Shown: positions 8,752 through 17,658, numbered from the stretch's first letter. The stretch: 37,455 nt of DNA from JARYLZ01 sp964388275 (GCA_964388275.1 CAYLZD010000037.1:1-37455); one strand, 5' to 3'. Notes: a model not told the origin generated them from the sequence alone. Program-made: numbers and translations.

Positions 8752-10694
8752 GCGCGCAAGGCCTGCTCCAATGTGATGATGGCGCTCCGCGCAGTGCCGT
8801 ACAAAGAGCGCATGGCCGTCTCCGTGGCCCTGGCGGGTGAAAAACGCGCCTCGTCGACGGCATCGAGCGCCGAGCGGACCGCGGCGACCGTGTCCTCGGG
8901 CAATTCGCGCGAGCGGAGAGACGACTCCACGAGCTCCAACGACGTTTCCGCTGTGTGCAGGGACAGCTTGTTCTGCACGTATCCCCAGAGCGCGCGTGCG
9001 ATTTCAAGATAGTACGCGTCGGTATTGCCGGAACGAAGATGGCGCTTCGAAAGCGCGAGATGCTTCTCGGCCAGACGGGTCGCCCTCCTCATCCTCATGC
9101 CCATCACGTCTCCGCGCAGGCGGTCCTGCCTCTTCTTGTACGCCAGCGCGCCGAGAGACAGCAGCACCGGCGCGGCGAAAAGCAGGGAGAAAGCGCCGGG
9201 CACGTCGTTGGACGAAGGCGAGCCGTCCCATGCCGCCAATCCGTGTATGTCGCGCACGCGCTGCAACGGACCCCGCGAATCGGCCGAGGGCGGCGAGTCG
9301 TCCTCGAGCACGGTGAGGACCCAGGATTCGGATTTGACCGTCCTGTATTGACCGCTCTCCGGCTCGAACCAGGAGAATTCCACCGGCGGAAGTTCCATCT
9401 CTCCGGCGTAACGCGGTATCAGCAGATACTCGAAAGTCTTCACGCCGCTGATGCGGGCGCCCTCCCGTTTTATGTCCTCGTTTATGGTCGGATCGTAATG
9501 TTCGAGTCCGTTCGGATACTCGATGAGCGGCGCGTCCAGCAGCTTGATGTTTCCCGAACCGTTCACGGCCACGGTGAGAGTGGCGGACTCGTTGACCTTG
9601 AGACGAGTCTTGTCCAGGGCCGCCTTCATCGTGAAGCTGCCGACGGCGCCCGCGAAGCTTTCGGGTTTGCCGCTCTCCGGCAGAGGGCGGACCGTGACCT
9701 TGATACGGTCGGTGAGCAGTGTTTTCTGAACGTTCTTGTATGAATCGAAGAACGGATCGTTGAAGAAACGGTCGAAGAAATCGTCGCCGGAACGTCGCTT
9801 CTGCCTGACCTGCACGGTGCAGTTGATCTCGAAGGGATCGATGTTGAGCTCGCCCGACTGTGTGGGAAAATAGACGACCTTCTTGAGCGTGTAGCTCTCG
9901 TACTGCTTGCCGTCGAGCACCTCGATTTCGGGCCGTATCTGCGCAGGCATGTCGATGTCCTCCGACCAGAAACCGACCATGCGCGGGACCTTGCTGATGT
10001 TGTCGACCCGGAAAGCGACGCGCGAGTAAACCTTGTATGTGACGAATATCGGCTCGCCTACCCAGGCGCTGCGCTTGTCGATATGGGCCCGCACGAACAG
10101 GTTGTCTCCGAGATCGACGCGTCCCTCTTCTTCGCGCGGTTTCTGCGCCTGTCCGCCTCCGGGCGCGGAAGCCGTCACCTTTATCGTCAACGAATTGCTC
10201 TTGAGCACGGCGCCGTCGTAATTCAACGAAGCGGGCGGTATCGTGAACGAGCCGGCCGAGCGGGGCTGCAGCACATAGGTCCAGGATATCGATGAAGACA
10301 CTTTTCCGTTGATCCACTGCATGGATTGCGATGTGCTGGGGCCGGCGAGTGTCAGAAACTGCGCGTTGAGATTCGGCTGCCGGAAATCGGAATGCGACTT
10401 GAGCGAACCGCCCGAGAGCGTGAACGTCACTTGGAACTGCTCGCCCAGCGACACCGTGGTCTTGGACGCGGAGGCCGTGAAGCTGCCTTCCTGCGCGGCA
10501 AGCCTCGTGAACGCTGTCAACAGCAGGACGAGCGCCGTGGACAGCGCCGCTATGCCTACGACCGCAGTGCCGGCCGCGCATCGGAGAGGCGATCCCCGGA
10601 ATGCCGCGTTCAGCGCCGGCGTATCACCAGTCCTTCTCGATACGCACACGGGATGCTCTTCTCTCCTTGAGTTTTTTCTGCAAGTCTTTCTCAT
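8748..10694 (-). CDS. batD: BatD: oxygen-tolerance protein with beta-sandwich repeats
   Basis: A protein of up to 648 residues with an N-terminal hydrophobic export signal (about 41-65), then repeated immunoglobulin-like modules (SKTTVSLGEQFQVTFTLSGG, KTRLKVNESATLTVAVNGSG), a membrane helix near 510-530 and a cytoplasmic tail. This is the BatD family. The first ATG (10694) lies 71 bases inside batC and has GGAG four bases upstream. A GTG at 10649 with AAGGAG further upstream would put the signal nearer the N-terminus and is an alternative. It ends in an ATGA overlap with batE. BatD is expected to face the periplasm and to work with the von Willebrand A proteins BatA and BatB. Confidence 0.9.
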   Translation of the reverse strand: MRKTCRKNSRREEHPVCVSRRTGDTPALNAAFRGSPLRCAAGTAVVGIAALSTALVLLLTAFTRLAAQEGSFTASASKTTVSLGEQFQVTFTLSGGSLKSHSDFRQPNLNAQFLTLAGPSTSQSMQWINGKVSSSISWTYVLQPRSAGSFTIPPASLNYDGAVLKSNSLTIKVTASAPGGGQAQKPREEEGRVDLGDNLFVRAHIDKRSAWVGEPIFVTYKVYSRVAFRVDNISKVPRMVGFWSEDIDMPAQIRPEIEVLDGKQYESYTLKKVVYFPTQSGELNIDPFEINCTVQVRQKRRSGDDFFDRFFNDPFFDSYKNVQKTLLTDRIKVTVRPLPESGKPESFAGAVGSFTMKAALDKTRLKVNESATLTVAVNGSGNIKLLDAPLIEYPNGLEHYDPTINEDIKREGARISGVKTFEYLLIPRYAGEMELPPVEFSWFEPESGQYRTVKSESWVLTVLEDDSPPSADSRGPLQRVRDIHGLAAWDGSPSSNDVPGAFSLLFAAPVLLSLGALAYKKRQDRLRGDVMGMRMRRATRLAEKHLALSKRHLRSGNTDAYYLEIARALWGYVQNKLSLHTAETSLELVESSLRSRELPEDTVAAVRSALDAVDEARFSPARATETAMRSLYGTARSAIITLEQALRA

Positions 10695-11367
10695 CGCGCT
10701 CCAATGCCTTCAGTATCTGTTCGGCCTGCTGTTTGGACATCCGTTTGGGATCCTGCTGCTGAGGACGCTTCTGCTGCTGCTGATCCTGTTTGTCCTGCCG
10801 TTTGTCCTGTTCCTTCTGCTGATCCTGTTTCTGTTCCTGATCCTTGTTCTTGTCCTGATTTTGATCCTGCTTCTGCTGTTCCTTGTTCTTGTCCTGCTTC
10901 TGATCTTGTTTCTGCTGCTGTTGCTGCTGCTGCTGAGCCAGCTTCTGCATGGCGTAGAGCAGGTTGTAACGGGCGTCCTCGTCTCCGGGATCGAGCTTCA
11001 GCGATTGCTTATAGGCCTCGACGGCCTTGGCATAATCGCCCGCTTTCATGAGCGTGTTGCCGCCGTTGTACCAGAGACGGGCGCCTTCCTCCTTGGACCT
11101 GGCGAATTCGCCCGCCTTGGTATACGAACCGATCGCCTTCGCCGGATCATCGGATCTGTACGCGGTGTTTCCTCTGTTGAAATACCCTTCCACGCGGGTC
11201 GGCTCCTCCTCGATGGCGGCGTCGAATTTTTTCCCCGCCTTTTCGTACTGCTTGGAACGGTACAGATCGTTGCCCTCGTCGACCATCGTTTTGTACGACT
11301 GTCCGAGGGCCGGCAAGGCGCCGGCGAGCAGGAGGCCAAAAACCAATCTTCGCGGCATTTTCGTCAT
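10624..11367 (-). CDS. batC: BatC: TPR protein with Gln/Lys/Asp-rich tail
   Basis: A 247-residue exported protein. The upstream frame is open, but ATG 11367 is chosen because it follows CGGAGG with ideal spacing and lies one base after the batB stop. It has a signal peptide (about 1-22, ending ALGQ), three TPR units (about 22-130, with GYFNRGNTAYRSDDPAKAI and LWYNGGNTLMKAGDYAKAV), then about 70 residues made almost only of Q, K, D, E and N, and a charged C-terminus. The tail is encoded by CAG/AAG/GAC-type codons (10755-10935). TPR domains in BatC and BatE probably bind partner Bat proteins. The end overlaps the batD start by 71 bases. Confidence 0.9.
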   Translation of the reverse strand: MTKMPRRLVFGLLLAGALPALGQSYKTMVDEGNDLYRSKQYEKAGKKFDAAIEEEPTRVEGYFNRGNTAYRSDDPAKAIGSYTKAGEFARSKEEGARLWYNGGNTLMKAGDYAKAVEAYKQSLKLDPGDEDARYNLLYAMQKLAQQQQQQQQKQDQKQDKNKEQQKQDQNQDKNKDQEQKQDQQKEQDKRQDKQDQQQQKRPQQQDPKRMSKQQAEQILKALERDEKDLQKKLKERRASRVRIEKDW

Positions 11368-11368
11368 A

Positions 11369-12409
11369 TCATTCCTCCGTCGGCGCAAATACCTTGAATC
11401 GCGAAAGGAAGCGGTTGCGTTTTTCCGACATGGCGGCTTCGATCAACAGCAGCAGTATGGCGGCCGCCAGCGGGTACTGAAAGCGGTCCTCGAAACTCGT
11501 GAACTGCTTCGCGCCGTATTCCTTCTTTTCCATTTTCTCGATCTCGGTGAAAACGGCCGAGATGTCGTCGCGTGTGTTGGAAGCCCTCCGGTAGGCGCCG
11601 CCGGCGGCCTCCGCCACCGCCTCGAGCGTCTTTTCGTCGAGACGCGTCAAAACCGGATTGCCGTCCGTATCCAGCTTGAAGGCAGTGGACCAGCTGCCGT
11701 CGCCGGTGGGAATCGGCGCTCCTTCCGGGGATCCCATGCCGATCGTGTGTATGACGATTCCCTTTCCGGCGGCTTCCTTGGCGGCCGCGACGGCGTCATC
11801 CTCGTGATTTTCTCCGTCGGTGATGATTATCATCGCCTTGTTGCGGCCTTCGTCCTTCTCGAAGGACTGCATCGCGAGAGTTATGGCGCTGCCGATGGCA
11901 GTGCCGGGCGTGGGCGCGCTGCCGATGTCGATGATGTCGGTCAGCATCGCCGCGGCTCCGTAGTCGGTCGTGAGCGGCAGCTGCGTGTAGGCCTCGCCCG
12001 CGAAAATGATTATGCCGATCCTGTCGCCACGCAAGCGTTCTATAACCTGCTGCAAGCCCCTCTTGGCCGACTGTATGCGGCTGGGCGCAATGTCGCGGGC
12101 CCTCATGCTGGCAGAGACGTCCAGGGCGACGATCAGGTCTATCCCCATGCGCTTTACTTCCTCGAACTTCGTCCCGATGCGCGGATTCGCGAAGGCGAGA
12201 ACGAGCAGCGCGCCGCTGAGCAGAAGAATGGAGGATCGCAGCCAGTATTTGACTTTGCTCCGCTCATCCACCATCCTGTACATGATGGCCGGTTCCCCCA
12301 TGGCGCGCACCTTGCGTCGTTTCAGCATCCATACCAGCCAGAACAGAGAGGCGACCGCGGGCAGCAGCAACAGATACCACAAGTATTCGGGATGGGCAAA
12401 TTTCAACAT
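11369..12409 (-). CDS. batB: BatB: membrane-anchored von Willebrand factor A protein
   Basis: A 346-residue protein with two N-terminal membrane helices (about 8-28 and 57-76), a von Willebrand A domain with the metal-binding MIDAS motif DVSAS (in LIVALDVSASM, about 95-105), the conserved TTDYG and ITDG elements, and a C-terminal hydrophobic anchor (about 312-325). This is the usual BatB layout, with the vWA domain facing the periplasm. It starts 18 bases after batA and its stop lies one base before the batC start. vWA proteins next to MoxR ATPases are thought to form metal-dependent chaperone-like complexes; partners here would be BatA and MoxR. Confidence 0.93.
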   Translation of the reverse strand: MLKFAHPEYLWYLLLLPAVASLFWLVWMLKRRKVRAMGEPAIMYRMVDERSKVKYWLRSSILLLSGALLVLAFANPRIGTKFEEVKRMGIDLIVALDVSASMRARDIAPSRIQSAKRGLQQVIERLRGDRIGIIIFAGEAYTQLPLTTDYGAAAMLTDIIDIGSAPTPGTAIGSAITLAMQSFEKDEGRNKAMIIITDGENHEDDAVAAAKEAAGKGIVIHTIGMGSPEGAPIPTGDGSWSTAFKLDTDGNPVLTRLDEKTLEAVAEAAGGAYRRASNTRDDISAVFTEIEKMEKKEYGAKQFTSFEDRFQYPLAAAILLLLIEAAMSEKRNRFLSRFKVFAPTEE

Positions 12410-12427
12410 TTTATCATCACCGGGGCG

Positions 12428-13426
12428 TCAGGGGATTTTCCTGAATACGAAAGCGGAAAGCAGAAGCTCGGCCGCCAGAAGGAACACGCCGAGCAGTGCA
12501 TATTGATAGAACAATTCGCTGTAGCGTTGAAATTCCGTCACTTCTATTCTGGTCCTTTCCATCTTGTCTATCTGCCTGTAAATCTCCTGCAGCTTGGTGT
12601 TGCTCGTGGCCCTGAAATACCTGCCGCCGGTCTCCTCGGACACCTGCTTGAGCATCGGTTCGTCTATCTCCACCTTCATCTGCTGGTAAATGGTGCCGAA
12701 AGGCGTCTTGACCGGATAAGGCGCCGTCCCGTGGCTGCCGACCCCTATCGAGTAAATGCGTATGCCGAACTGGCCGGCTATCTGCGCGGACGTGAGCGGA
12801 TCTATCGAGCCCATGTTGTTGATGCCGTCCGTCAGCAGTATCATCACCTTGCTCTTCGAAAGACTCGTGCGCATGCGATTGACGGAAGTGGCTATGCCCT
12901 CTCCTATCGCGGTTCCGTCCTTGAGGTTGCCGGTTTTCACCTTGCGGAGCAGATCGATCAGCACATCGTAGTCCGTTGTGAGCGGGCACTGCGTGAAGCT
13001 CTCCCCCGAAAATATCACCAGGCCGATCCTGTCGTTCATGCGGCCGCGTATGAATTCCTCGGCCACTTTTTTCGCCGCTTCCAGCCGGTTCGGCCTGAAA
13101 TCCTCGGCGAGCATGGAGCCGGAGATGTCGAGCGAGAGCGTGATGTCGATGCCTTCGCGGTAGACGTTTTCCCCTCTCGCGGTGCTCTGCGGGCGTGCAA
13201 GGGCCACTATGAGAGCCGCGACGCCCAGCAGACGGAAGAGCATCGGCAGGTGGCGCAGCCGCACGCGCAATCCCGCGGGGAGCGCGGCGAGCGATTCCAG
13301 CGACGAATGCCTGAAGGCGGCGGTCGAGCGCCGGCCTTTCCACAGGAGCCACGCGGCCCAGAGAGGCAAGACCGCCAGCAGCCATAGAAATTCAGGGTTT
13401 GCGAAATGAGTGTGCGGCTCAAACAT
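12428..13426 (-). CDS. batA: BatA: membrane-anchored von Willebrand factor A protein
   Basis: A 332-residue paralogue of BatB. ATG 13426 (MFEPHTHFANPEF) is preferred over the longer frame because GGAGGA precedes it, within the last codons of the upstream gene, and it overlaps that gene's stop by 8 bases. Two N-terminal helices are followed by a vWA domain with MIDAS motif DISGS (in TLSLDISGSM), then TTDYD and LLTDGINNMGS, and a C-terminal membrane helix (FYQYALLGVFLLAAELLLSA). The hydrophobic ends and Bat operon context make the assignment firm. The substrate is unknown. Confidence 0.93.
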   Translation of the reverse strand: MFEPHTHFANPEFLWLLAVLPLWAAWLLWKGRRSTAAFRHSSLESLAALPAGLRVRLRHLPMLFRLLGVAALIVALARPQSTARGENVYREGIDITLSLDISGSMLAEDFRPNRLEAAKKVAEEFIRGRMNDRIGLVIFSGESFTQCPLTTDYDVLIDLLRKVKTGNLKDGTAIGEGIATSVNRMRTSLSKSKVMILLTDGINNMGSIDPLTSAQIAGQFGIRIYSIGVGSHGTAPYPVKTPFGTIYQQMKVEIDEPMLKQVSEETGGRYFRATSNTKLQEIYRQIDKMERTRIEVTEFQRYSELFYQYALLGVFLLAAELLLSAFVFRKIP

Positions 13427-14363
13427 GCGCCGTTTCCTCCGCCGGCGAGTCGCTCCCGGCGGGACGGGTGAGCTCAAGAAATTCCCTCGCTATCGACATG
13501 CCGAGCATATGCTCGCCCGGCGCGGGTGTATATTTGGCGAATTTCGCCATGTCGGATATGCGCAGAAGCTGCTCCGTCTTGATCATAGCCGCCGGATCCA
13601 GGCCCGCGAAGGCCAGACCCGACATGATCTCGTCCGTGGTCTGCTCCAGCGCCGGCTGCCTGAAACGCGATTCGATGTATTCGCGCAGTATTGTGGACAA
13701 TTCGGACTGATATTCCTTGTGTCTGCCCTGCTGCCAGAGCCGTTGCTCCTCGAGGCGCTTCAACTTGCCGAGAGCGAGTTCGTAAGCCGGCACGGGCGGC
13801 GGGGCTTCCTCCTCCACTTCCGGAAGAGCGGGCGGAGTGAAACGGAAGCGCCTCCAGGCGTACCATCCGACGGCCGCTATCAAAAGCATCAGACCGACGT
13901 AGGCGAGTATCTCCCACACTGTGTATGGAACGTCCAGAACGTCCTTGATGTCCCTGTAATCCTTCGCCGTATCGACGGGAATGCCGTTGATGACCAGCGG
14001 TATCGCATTCGTTTCAATCGCATGCCTGGTCGTGTCGTCCGGGCGCGTATATCGGATACGCAGGCGCAGTTGCGCTTTTCCTGTGTCGAAACAGGCGAGT
14101 ATGTAATCGCGTCTGATCAGGACGTTCGCTCCCTGCTCGCTTCGCGTCGAATCGCCGGCGCTCACGAGGTCGCCTCCGATAATGTCGTCCGATGCCGAGG
14201 GCAGCAGCAGCTTCCACTGCTTCGGCGCCTCCACCTCCAACCGCGCATGTATCCAGGCGCCGATCAGGGCGGAAGAGGAATCCGAGCTCAGCACGGCGCG
14301 GATCTCCTGCGAATACGCCGATGCGGCAAGCAGAAGCAGCAGAACCGGAACGCGTTTCCACAT
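13419..14363 (-). CDS. Exported membrane protein between DUF58 and BatA
   Basis: A 314-residue protein starting at ATG 14363, where TGATG fuses it to the DUF58 stop; the longer upstream frame is not used because the signal peptide (MWKRVPVLLLLLAASAYSQ) begins here. A periplasmic beta-rich part (about 20-165) resembles the ends of BatD-type proteins, followed by one membrane helix (about 172-192, ILAYVGLMLLIAAVGWYAW), a Pro/Glu linker and a cytoplasmic helical domain (about 215-305). Proteins of this position and layout recur in Bat operons without a settled name. Its 3' end overlaps the batA start, so it is probably made together with BatA. Function is not known. Confidence 0.8.
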   Translation of the reverse strand: MWKRVPVLLLLLAASAYSQEIRAVLSSDSSSALIGAWIHARLEVEAPKQWKLLLPSASDDIIGGDLVSAGDSTRSEQGANVLIRRDYILACFDTGKAQLRLRIRYTRPDDTTRHAIETNAIPLVINGIPVDTAKDYRDIKDVLDVPYTVWEILAYVGLMLLIAAVGWYAWRRFRFTPPALPEVEEEAPPPVPAYELALGKLKRLEEQRLWQQGRHKEYQSELSTILREYIESRFRQPALEQTTDEIMSGLAFAGLDPAAMIKTEQLLRISDMAKFAKYTPAPGEHMLGMSIAREFLELTRPAGSDSPAEETAHV

Positions 14364-15238
14364 CACAGCCGGCGCTCCCGCATTCTGAAGAAAGAAACCA
14401 ACGGCTGAACGTAAGATCCGTGCACGTCTATCGTGATCGCGTCCACGTTCGCCGAGCGGAACATCCTCTCGAGATTCCCGCTCCTGAGCTCCCATGCCGC
14501 TCGATGAGCTTCGCGCAGAGCGGCCGAGGAAGTGTCCATCCACCGCTCCATGCCGCTCTCCGCATCGCGCAGCTTTATCAGTCCGGCGTCGGGCAGCGCG
14601 GCTTCCCTCGGATCGAAGAGGCGCACCGATATCAGATCGTGCTTGCGGCCGACTATGCGCAGAGCGGATTCATATCCCTTGTCGAGAAAATCCGACACGA
14701 GAAAAACGATGGAGCGTTTCTTCGCCACGCGGCTGCAATATTCCAGGGCGCCTCTTATGTCGGTGCCCTTGCCGCGCGGCGAAAAGGCGAGGAACTCCCT
14801 GATGATGCGCAGTATATGCGTGCGGCCTTTCTTCGGCGGAATGAATTTCTCTATGCCGTCGGTGAATATGATCAGGCCGACCTTATCGTTGTTCTTGATC
14901 GCGCTGAATGCGAGAACAGCGCACAGCTCGGCTGCGACGTCCCGCTTGAAGCGCCGGGCCGTCCCGTATTCCTGCGAGCCGCTCATGTCCACTGCCAGCA
15001 TCACGGTCAGCTCGCGCTCCTCTTCGAAGACTTTCACGTACGGCTTGTTGAAGCGTGCCGACACGTTCCAGTCGATCGAGCGGACGTCGTCGCCGTATTC
15101 GTATTCCCGCACTTCGGAGAATTCCATGCCGCGTCCCTTGAAGACGCTGTGATATTCGCCGGAAAAAAGCTGGTTCACGAGTCCGCGCGTGCGTATCTCG
15201 ATCTGCCTGACGTTTCGAATTATTTCCTTGGTGTCCAT
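14363..15238 (-). CDS. DUF58 protein (MoxR-associated, vWA-like)
   Basis: A 291-residue cytoplasmic protein of the DUF58 family. The signature GMEFSEVREYEYGDDVRSIDWNVSAR lies near 36-61, followed by a vWA-like fold with AVDMSGSQEYG (about 83-93) and SIVFLVSDFLDKGYESAL. DUF58 proteins almost always sit behind a MoxR ATPase and are thought to be its partner or substrate adaptor. It starts 57 bases after moxR and its stop shares one base with the next start (TGATG at 14365-14361). Confidence 0.92.
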   Translation of the reverse strand: MDTKEIIRNVRQIEIRTRGLVNQLFSGEYHSVFKGRGMEFSEVREYEYGDDVRSIDWNVSARFNKPYVKVFEEERELTVMLAVDMSGSQEYGTARRFKRDVAAELCAVLAFSAIKNNDKVGLIIFTDGIEKFIPPKKGRTHILRIIREFLAFSPRGKGTDIRGALEYCSRVAKKRSIVFLVSDFLDKGYESALRIVGRKHDLISVRLFDPREAALPDAGLIKLRDAESGMERWMDTSSAALREAHRAAWELRSGNLERMFRSANVDAITIDVHGSYVQPLVSFFRMRERRL

Positions 15239-15295
15239 GTCACCGTACAGTCATCCATGCGCGCAGCGGTAATGCATATCTCGAGCCGAGCCGGA

Positions 15296-16306
15296 TCAGG
15301 GCACCTCGACAGTGTTGAGTATCTCCTGTATGATCATTTCGGAAGTCCATTCCTCCGCCTCTGCCTCGTAGGTGACCGCGATTCTGTGGCGCAGCACGTC
15401 CGGACATATGGCCCTGACGTCCTCGGGTATAACATATCCTCTGCGCTGTATGAAGGCGTGCGCCTTGCCCGCGACCGCGAGGTATATGCTGGCTCTCGGC
15501 GAAGCGCCGTACAGGATGTAATCCGCGAGTTTCTCCATTTTGGCGTCTTTCGGATATCGCGTAGCGAAGACGATGTCCAGTATGTAGCGCTCGATCTTCT
15601 CGTCCATGTACACCGACTGCACGGCCTTGCGGGCTCTGAGCACATCGTCGATTCCTATCACGGGTTGCGCCCGCGGAATCTCCCTGCCGATCTGCTGCCG
15701 CATGATGAGGGACTCTTCCTCGCGTTTCGGATAGTCTATCTTCACCTTGAGCATGAAGCGGTCCACCTGTGCTTCCGGCAGCGGGTACGTGCCTTCCTGC
15801 TCGATGGGATTCTGTGTCGCCATGACGAGGAAGGGTTCCTCGAGCGGGTAAGTGTGCTCGCCGATAGTGACCTGCCTCTCCTGCATCGCCTCGAGCAGGG
15901 CGCTCTGCACCTTGGCGGGAGAGCGGTTGATCTCGTCGGCCAGTATGAAATTCGCGAAGATGGGACCCTGCTTGGTCTGGAATTCACCGGTTTTCTGATT
16001 GTAGATCATCGTCCCTACCAGATCGGCGGGCAGCAGGTCCGGCGTGAACTGTATGCGGTGATATCGCGCTTTCATCGCCGCGGCGAGCGTCTTTATGGCC
16101 GTTGTTTTTGCCAGACCCGGCACTCCTTCCAGAAGCACGTGCCCGTTACCCAGCAATCCGATCAGCAGGCGGTCCACCATCGACTTCTGGCCCACTATCA
16201 CTTTGCCGATTTCCATGCGGAGGGCGTCAATAAAGGCGCTCTCTTCCTTTATCAGGTTGTTTATCTCATGAATATCGACTATGGCGGGGACCTCTTGTGA
16301 GTTCAT
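15296..16306 (-). CDS. moxR: MoxR-family AAA+ ATPase, first gene of the Bat operon
   Basis: A 336-residue AAA+ ATPase. Walker A is GVPGLAKT (about 61-68), Walker B and following are LADEINRSPAKVQ, the sensor region reads ATQNPIEQEGTYPLPEAQVDRF over about 163-184, and a lid domain follows. MoxR proteins act with vWA proteins in folding, metal insertion or stress tolerance, and here lead the chain DUF58-batA-batE. ATG 16306 is preceded by AGAGGG. A plausible Bacteroidota-type promoter lies 68 to 98 bases upstream (16374-16404). Confidence 0.95.
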   Translation of the reverse strand: MNSQEVPAIVDIHEINNLIKEESAFIDALRMEIGKVIVGQKSMVDRLLIGLLGNGHVLLEGVPGLAKTTAIKTLAAAMKARYHRIQFTPDLLPADLVGTMIYNQKTGEFQTKQGPIFANFILADEINRSPAKVQSALLEAMQERQVTIGEHTYPLEEPFLVMATQNPIEQEGTYPLPEAQVDRFMLKVKIDYPKREEESLIMRQQIGREIPRAQPVIGIDDVLRARKAVQSVYMDEKIERYILDIVFATRYPKDAKMEKLADYILYGASPRASIYLAVAGKAHAFIQRRGYVIPEDVRAICPDVLRHRIAVTYEAEAEEWTSEMIIQEILNTVEVP

Positions 16307-16373
16307 GCCTTCAATCCCTCTGTGAGTGAAAATAGCATTGTTGTCGACGCCGGTTTTCCATTTTGGGCGTCTA

Positions 16374-16404
16374 CAAATGTAGTAGCCCGCTTCGAGAAAA
16401 AAAA
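16374..16404 (-). promoter_or_regulatory. Candidate Bacteroidota-type promoter of the moxR-bat operon
   Basis: On the minus strand TACATTTG (16381-16374) fits the -7 consensus TAnnTTTG of the primary sigma factor of Bacteroidota. The region 19 bases further upstream is a T tract (TTTT at 16404-16401, part of eight Ts) in place of the usual TTTG. Transcription would start near 16367, leaving a leader of about 60 bases before moxR. The rest of the 267-base intergenic region (16307-16573) shows no gene. Confidence 0.45.
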
Positions 16405-16573
16405 GAGCGAATTCCTTGATTTCAGGTCAAAAACGCATCCTAAACGGTAAAACCGCACGTTGCTGCATCTTTTGACGATGCATGCGACTCCGCGGTTCCA
16501 TGCGCATCGGCGCTTCCGATCGGGTAAAAAGCGCGCAACAGCGTCAACAGCTGTGCCGCGGACCGTACACCAC

Positions 16574-17557
16574 TCAAATATCTGTTTTTTTATTCCTGGC
16601 GAAAGGCTGTCTCAAGTACTTGTGATAGCCGTAACGGATTTTGGAGGGCACGCTGCGCAGCGATACGAGGTTCACCGGAAAAGCGAAGGACGGCTCGAAA
16701 TAGCAGTTGACGGCGCAACCGGCACAGAAGGAATGCCTGCCCTCCATGGATTTGTGCCATTGAACTTCATCCGAATCAAGCACTTGTTTTAATTTCCCGG
16801 TTATCGGCAGCTTGGTGTTGTGGAAGTGATAGCAGGGCAGAAGAAGCTCATTGTCAGGGGATATGACTATGACTCTCGAGACCGCCTTGCAAAGCGGTTT
16901 CGCCGTGTCGTTTCCGCCCGCTCTGCGCAGCGTGAGAAAGGACGGATTCATGTACACTCCCGGTTTCGAGGCGAATTCCTCTATGTAATCCATAACTTCA
17001 TCAGAGAGGTTTTCTTCTTTGAAATAGCTGAAGATAGGGTTGATCAGAAGAAGCAGCTTATGCCTGCGCGCCAACTCATAGACTCCGGGCAGCTGCCTGT
17101 AGTTATCATCGTTCACAGTGATTAAAAGATCCGGCTGCTCGCCCAATTCGCGGGCTACGCGAATCGACTCGATGACGGCTTCATGGCAGGCGATGCCCCG
17201 CAGCTCGTCGTGCAGCTGCGGATCGGCGCTGTCGAGCGAGAAGTGCAGCAGTCCCACGCTTCCACGCAATTGTTCGGCTCTTTTCGGATACAGCAGCGAG
17301 TTCGTGGTCACGCTCGCCGTCATGCCCAATTCCGCCGCCCTTGCGGTGAACCGATGCAGATCCGGATGCAGCAGCGGCTCCCCGCCGGTGAAATCGATGA
17401 AGCGGATGCCCAGTTGCCTCAGAACCGGAAGATTATCCAGCACATCTTCCGTCCGCGCATGCTTCGTCTTCGCATACCGCTCATGATCGCCGAAATGGCA
17501 GAAAGAGCAGAAAGCGTTACATCTGTACGTGAGGTAGTAGTTACAAAGTATATGCAA
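16574..17557 (-). CDS. Radical SAM protein with C-terminal Cys cluster; unusual start
   Basis: A 327-residue radical SAM protein. The cluster motif C13-x3-C17-x2-C20 (RCNAFCSFC) binds a 4Fe-4S cluster and SAM, followed by the GGEPL motif (about 59-63). C-terminal cysteines (PLCKAV, LLPCYHF, SFCAGCAVNCYFEP) suggest a SPASM/twitch-like second cluster. The reading frame has no ATG near its N-terminus: a TAA lies at 17575-17573, and only TTG (17557) or ATT (17560) remain as start codons, with AGGA just before. The N-terminus may therefore have been trimmed, since an array of heptamer repeats lies 45 bases upstream. The substrate is not recognisable and no precursor peptide is seen nearby. Confidence 0.82.
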   Translation of the reverse strand: MHILCNYYLTYRCNAFCSFCHFGDHERYAKTKHARTEDVLDNLPVLRQLGIRFIDFTGGEPLLHPDLHRFTARAAELGMTASVTTNSLLYPKRAEQLRGSVGLLHFSLDSADPQLHDELRGIACHEAVIESIRVARELGEQPDLLITVNDDNYRQLPGVYELARRHKLLLLINPIFSYFKEENLSDEVMDYIEEFASKPGVYMNPSFLTLRRAGGNDTAKPLCKAVSRVIVISPDNELLLPCYHFHNTKLPITGKLKQVLDSDEVQWHKSMEGRHSFCAGCAVNCYFEPSFAFPVNLVSLRSVPSKIRYGYHKYLRQPFARNKKTDI

Positions 17558-17601
17558 AATCCTATTCGCCCATTATCGTTAACCGGAACCGATCCCTATT
17601 C

Positions 17602-17657
17602 CCTGGTACCCAGTACCTGGTACCCAGTACCTGGTACCCAGTACCTGGTACCCAGTC
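17602..17657. repeat. Heptamer tandem repeat, CCTGGTA/CCCAGTA (8 units)
   Basis: Eight perfect 7-bp units alternating CCTGGTA and CCCAGTA, 56 bases, ending one base before the stop codon of the AlkD-like gene (stop at 17659-17661). It is the reverse-complement form of the GGGNACN family at 73-100 and 19007-19041. The tract separates the alkD-like gene from the radical SAM gene downstream. Confidence 0.9.
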
Positions 17658-17658
17658 C

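Noticed and set aside
9004..10581. 525-codon minus-strand frame overlapping batD in another frame
   Set aside because: BatD is convincing in the other frame; this one is Arg/Gly/His-rich shadow sequence.
11048..13387. 779-codon plus-strand frame across batC, batB and batA
   Set aside because: Antisense shadow of three Bat genes with firm domains.
14192..16300. 702-codon plus-strand frame across DUF58 and moxR
   Set aside because: Antisense shadow; no protein-like features.
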